6,891 nt of DNA, from assembly GCA_011322515.1 (NCBI GenBank), contig DRMS01000046.1, positions 1-6,891 of the forward strand. The letters are read 5' to 3'. Source of the DNA: Leucothrix mucor (GTDB taxonomy: Bacteria > Pseudomonadota > Gammaproteobacteria > Thiotrichales > Thiotrichaceae). The notes beneath the pieces were generated by a model. That model saw nothing but the letters and a program-made list of their open reading frames with translations. It had not been told where the DNA came from and ran no database searches. This document shows, piece after piece, positions 5,030 through 6,891 of the stretch. A program made the translations under genes and the position numbers. How positions within the stretch are numbered: position 1 is the stretch's first letter; each line of letters starts with the position of its first letter.

Positions 5030-5058
5030 TCTCTATTAAACCTCATAATCTCTATTAA
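5030..5058 (+). repeat. pair of 10-bp direct repeats upstream of sucA
   Basis: TCTCTATTAA occurs at 5030-5039 and again at 5049-5058, with starts 19 bp apart or nearly two helical turns. The pair lies about 90 bp upstream of the sucA -35 box, a distance at which a dimeric or tandem activator could bind. The sequence is AT-rich and the repeat may be chance. Confidence 0.35.
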
Positions 5059-5147
5059 TAAAACCAATCAAGACAATTATTAAATATTTAAGCTATTGAT
5101 CCTAAAGTTCTTTTTATTTATCCCAATATCACTCATATTCTTCTTGC

Positions 5148-5176
5148 TTGACATGAAACCAAAGCCACACTAAAAA
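5148..5176 (+). promoter_or_regulatory. sucA promoter
   Basis: A perfect -35 box TTGACA (5148-5153) is followed after 17 bp by TAAAAA (5171-5176), a weak -10 box in a run of A and T. Transcription would start near 5183, about 27 nt before the sucA ATG. The strong -35 with a poor -10 suggests that expression may depend on an activator. Confidence 0.5.
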
Positions 5177-5209
5177 TATATAACAACATTTAATTAGGAT
5201 ATAACGGGT

Positions 5210-6891
5210 ATGAATATGAATAATGGTAACACCATGATGAATGGTAGCGCAGATGATATATCCGATTCATTATTGGATGGGGAAAATGCAGTGTATCTGG
5301 AGCTATTATTTGAATCTTACCTCAAAGATCCGAACTCGGTTTCTACTGGTTGGCAGACGTATTTTTCTACGATGCCCGTACCGATTGAGTTTCAAAATGG
5401 CAATAATCACTCATATATGCGGCGACAGTTTCGCACCAGTAAACTGCATTCTAAAGCCCCTAATGAAGCGGTTGATGCGAGTATTGCTGAAAGTTTATTA
5501 CAGTCTGAGCGACAGCAAGTGCATGTGTTACAACTTATTGATGCCTATCGAACCATTGGTCATTTGATTGCAAATACAAATCCATTGGCAGACAAAAAAA
5601 TTACTGTAGGATTAGAAGAGTTGAGTTTGCAACATTATGGCTTGGATAAGAATATTGATCCTGAGCGTGAGTTTAATCTAGGTAGCTTCCATCTTTGTAG
5701 CAAACCAACGATTGATAATATCTATCGTGCATTGCGTAATACGTATACGGGTAGTATTGGCATTGAGTATATGCATATTATGGATAGAGAGGAGAAGCAG
5801 TGGATTCAGCAACGTTTAGAAAGCTGTGAGTCAAAATCTGATATTCCATCCTCACGTAAAAAAGAGCTTTACCAACAATTAGTTGCGGCAGAAACATTAG
5901 AACGTTATCTACACACTAAATACACAGGGCAGAAACGTTTTTCTCTAGAAGGGGGCGATAGCCTTATTCCGTTACTACATGAAATTGTACATCATGCGGG
6001 TGGTCAGAAAATCCGTGAAATTATTCTCGGTATGGCACATCGTGGGCGCTTAAATGTGCTGATTAATATTATGGGCAAGTCTACCGATGAGCTATTTAAA
6101 GAGTTTGAGGGTATTCCTAGTGATCCTTATTATATGGGGGATGTGAAATACCATAAAGGCTATGCGTGCAGTATTCAGACGGTTGAAGACCCAATGCATT
6201 TATCATTAGCATTTAATCCTTCTCATTTGGAGATTATTAGCCCTGTGGTCGCAGGTGCAGTGCGCGCGCGTAAGGATCGTCGTACCGATCAAGGCGGGCA
6301 GGTTGTTGCGGTGGTGATTCATGGTGATGCGGCATTTGCAGGGCAAGGCGTGGTGATGGAAACCCTTAATATGTCGCAAACACGTGGTTATCATATCCAT
6401 GGCACGGTACATATTGTTATCAATAATCAGATTGGATTTACGACGAGTACTGATTTGGACAGTCGCAGTTCTTATTATCCAACGGATGTAGCAAAAATGG
6501 TCAATGCGCCGATATTGCATGTCAATGGAGACGATCCTGAAGCAGTTATTTTTGCAGCGCAGATTGCATTGGATTACCGTCTGCGTTTTCGAAAGGATAT
6601 TGTGATTGATCTTTTGTGCTATCGCAAACATGGGCATAATGAAGCTGATGAGCCAGCCATGACGCAGCCTGTTATGTATAAAGCGATTCGTAATAAAATA
6701 GGTGTGCGCAAATCTTATGGTCAACTTTTGATTGCAAAAAATATCATTACCGTAGATCAGGCAAAGCAGGAAATAGCGGACTATAAAAGGAAAATATCCT
6801 CAGGTAAGGCAGTTGTTGATACCTTGGATTACAGTAGTATTCCTGAGATATTTAAAGTCAGTTGGGATGAGTATAAAGGTAGGCAGTGGAC
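5210..6891 (+). CDS. sucA: 2-oxoglutarate dehydrogenase E1 component (partial, 5' part)
   Basis: SucA is the thiamine diphosphate-dependent E1 subunit that decarboxylates 2-oxoglutarate and passes the succinyl group to the lipoyl domain of SucB in the TCA cycle. The window holds 560 codons of a family about 930-940 residues long; the rest lies beyond the right edge. YLELLFESYLKDPNSVSTGW (29-48) is the N-terminal E1o segment that contacts E2. GMAHRGRLNVL (274-284) and FNPSHLEIISPVV (335-347) carry the active-site histidines. HGDAAFAGQG (371-380) through INNQIGF (404-410) form the thiamine diphosphate and Mg-binding motif, and YRKHGHNEADEP (471-482) is also highly conserved. The ATG at 5210 is preferred because AGGA (5196-5199) lies 10 bases upstream; a second ATG two codons on is further from it. 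No sdh genes precede it, unlike in many gammaproteobacteria, so sucA heads its own unit here. The frame is intact throughout. Confidence 0.97.
   Translation, partial: MNMNNGNTMMNGSADDISDSLLDGENAVYLELLFESYLKDPNSVSTGWQTYFSTMPVPIEFQNGNNHSYMRRQFRTSKLHSKAPNEAVDASIAESLLQSERQQVHVLQLIDAYRTIGHLIANTNPLADKKITVGLEELSLQHYGLDKNIDPEREFNLGSFHLCSKPTIDNIYRALRNTYTGSIGIEYMHIMDREEKQWIQQRLESCESKSDIPSSRKKELYQQLVAAETLERYLHTKYTGQKRFSLEGGDSLIPLLHEIVHHAGGQKIREIILGMAHRGRLNVLINIMGKSTDELFKEFEGIPSDPYYMGDVKYHKGYACSIQTVEDPMHLSLAFNPSHLEIISPVVAGAVRARKDRRTDQGGQVVAVVIHGDAAFAGQGVVMETLNMSQTRGYHIHGTVHIVINNQIGFTTSTDLDSRSSYYPTDVAKMVNAPILHVNGDDPEAVIFAAQIALDYRLRFRKDIVIDLLCYRKHGHNEADEPAMTQPVMYKAIRNKIGVRKSYGQLLIAKNIITVDQAKQEIADYKRKISSGKAVVDTLDYSSIPEIFKVSWDEYKGRQW

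Larger units (their letters stand above)
4779..5209. other. psd-sucA intergenic region
   Basis: This 431-bp gap has no credible gene. From left to right it holds a diverged REP-like palindrome (4823-4890), a two-stem structure (4908-4959), a GGGAG/CTCCC hairpin (4985-5013), a pair of 10-bp direct repeats (5030-5058) and the sucA promoter (5148-5176). The minus-strand open frame at 5067-4861 is an artefact of these repeats. Confidence 0.6.

Noticed and set aside
4861..5067. 68-codon open frame on the minus strand between psd and sucA
   Set aside because: Its end is a translation of the REP-like palindrome (PHPSTSSG), and it has no homology that I recognise and no binding site.
6206..6724. 172-codon open frame antisense to sucA
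   Set aside because: It is the shadow of a highly conserved part of sucA, with a composition (rich in His, Ile, Arg and Cys) typical of antisense frames.

Overview
The window looks like chromosomal DNA from a low-to-moderate GC gammaproteobacterium. Three housekeeping genes support this: prmB (close to the enterobacterial protein along its whole length), psd, and the first 60% of sucA. I cannot name the genus. GC content and lineage are judged by eye, not computed.

Layout. Bases 2-190 may be the 3' end of a gene that enters from the left. Bases 191-931 and 1097-1589 hold no large gene. They carry two families of structured repeats, and a single 54-residue ORF (932-1096) lies between the copies. 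Family A is a long branched hairpin, present at 235-362 and 1294-1456 in the same orientation. Family B is a REP-like palindrome with conserved flanks, present at 454-555 and 1456-1557 in opposite orientations; the two copies align over 102 bp without gaps. A third, diverged palindrome with the same TTCGAC...CTCAGG signature lies behind psd at 4823-4890.

On the minus strand, prmB (3890-2964), a small exported or lipoprotein-like protein (2956-2405) and a ClpP-like serine peptidase with a lysine-rich tail (2333-1590) are closely spaced and probably co-transcribed. psd (3921-4778) is divergent from prmB, and only 30 to 60 bp separate the two starts, so each promoter probably lies inside or against the other gene. 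A 431-bp gap with several hairpins follows. sucA then starts at 5210 behind its own sigma70-like promoter and runs off the right end.

How the genes relate. prmB (modification of ribosomal protein L3), psd (phosphatidylethanolamine synthesis) and sucA (TCA cycle) do unrelated core jobs. The accessory content is the peptidase/exported-protein pair and the repeat-bounded cassette at 454-1557. The most interesting signal is that both repeat families keep base pairing through paired substitutions, which suggests that the folded structure matters. The second most interesting is the ClpP-like peptidase, which has a recognisable Ser-His-Asp triad and an unusual basic tail.
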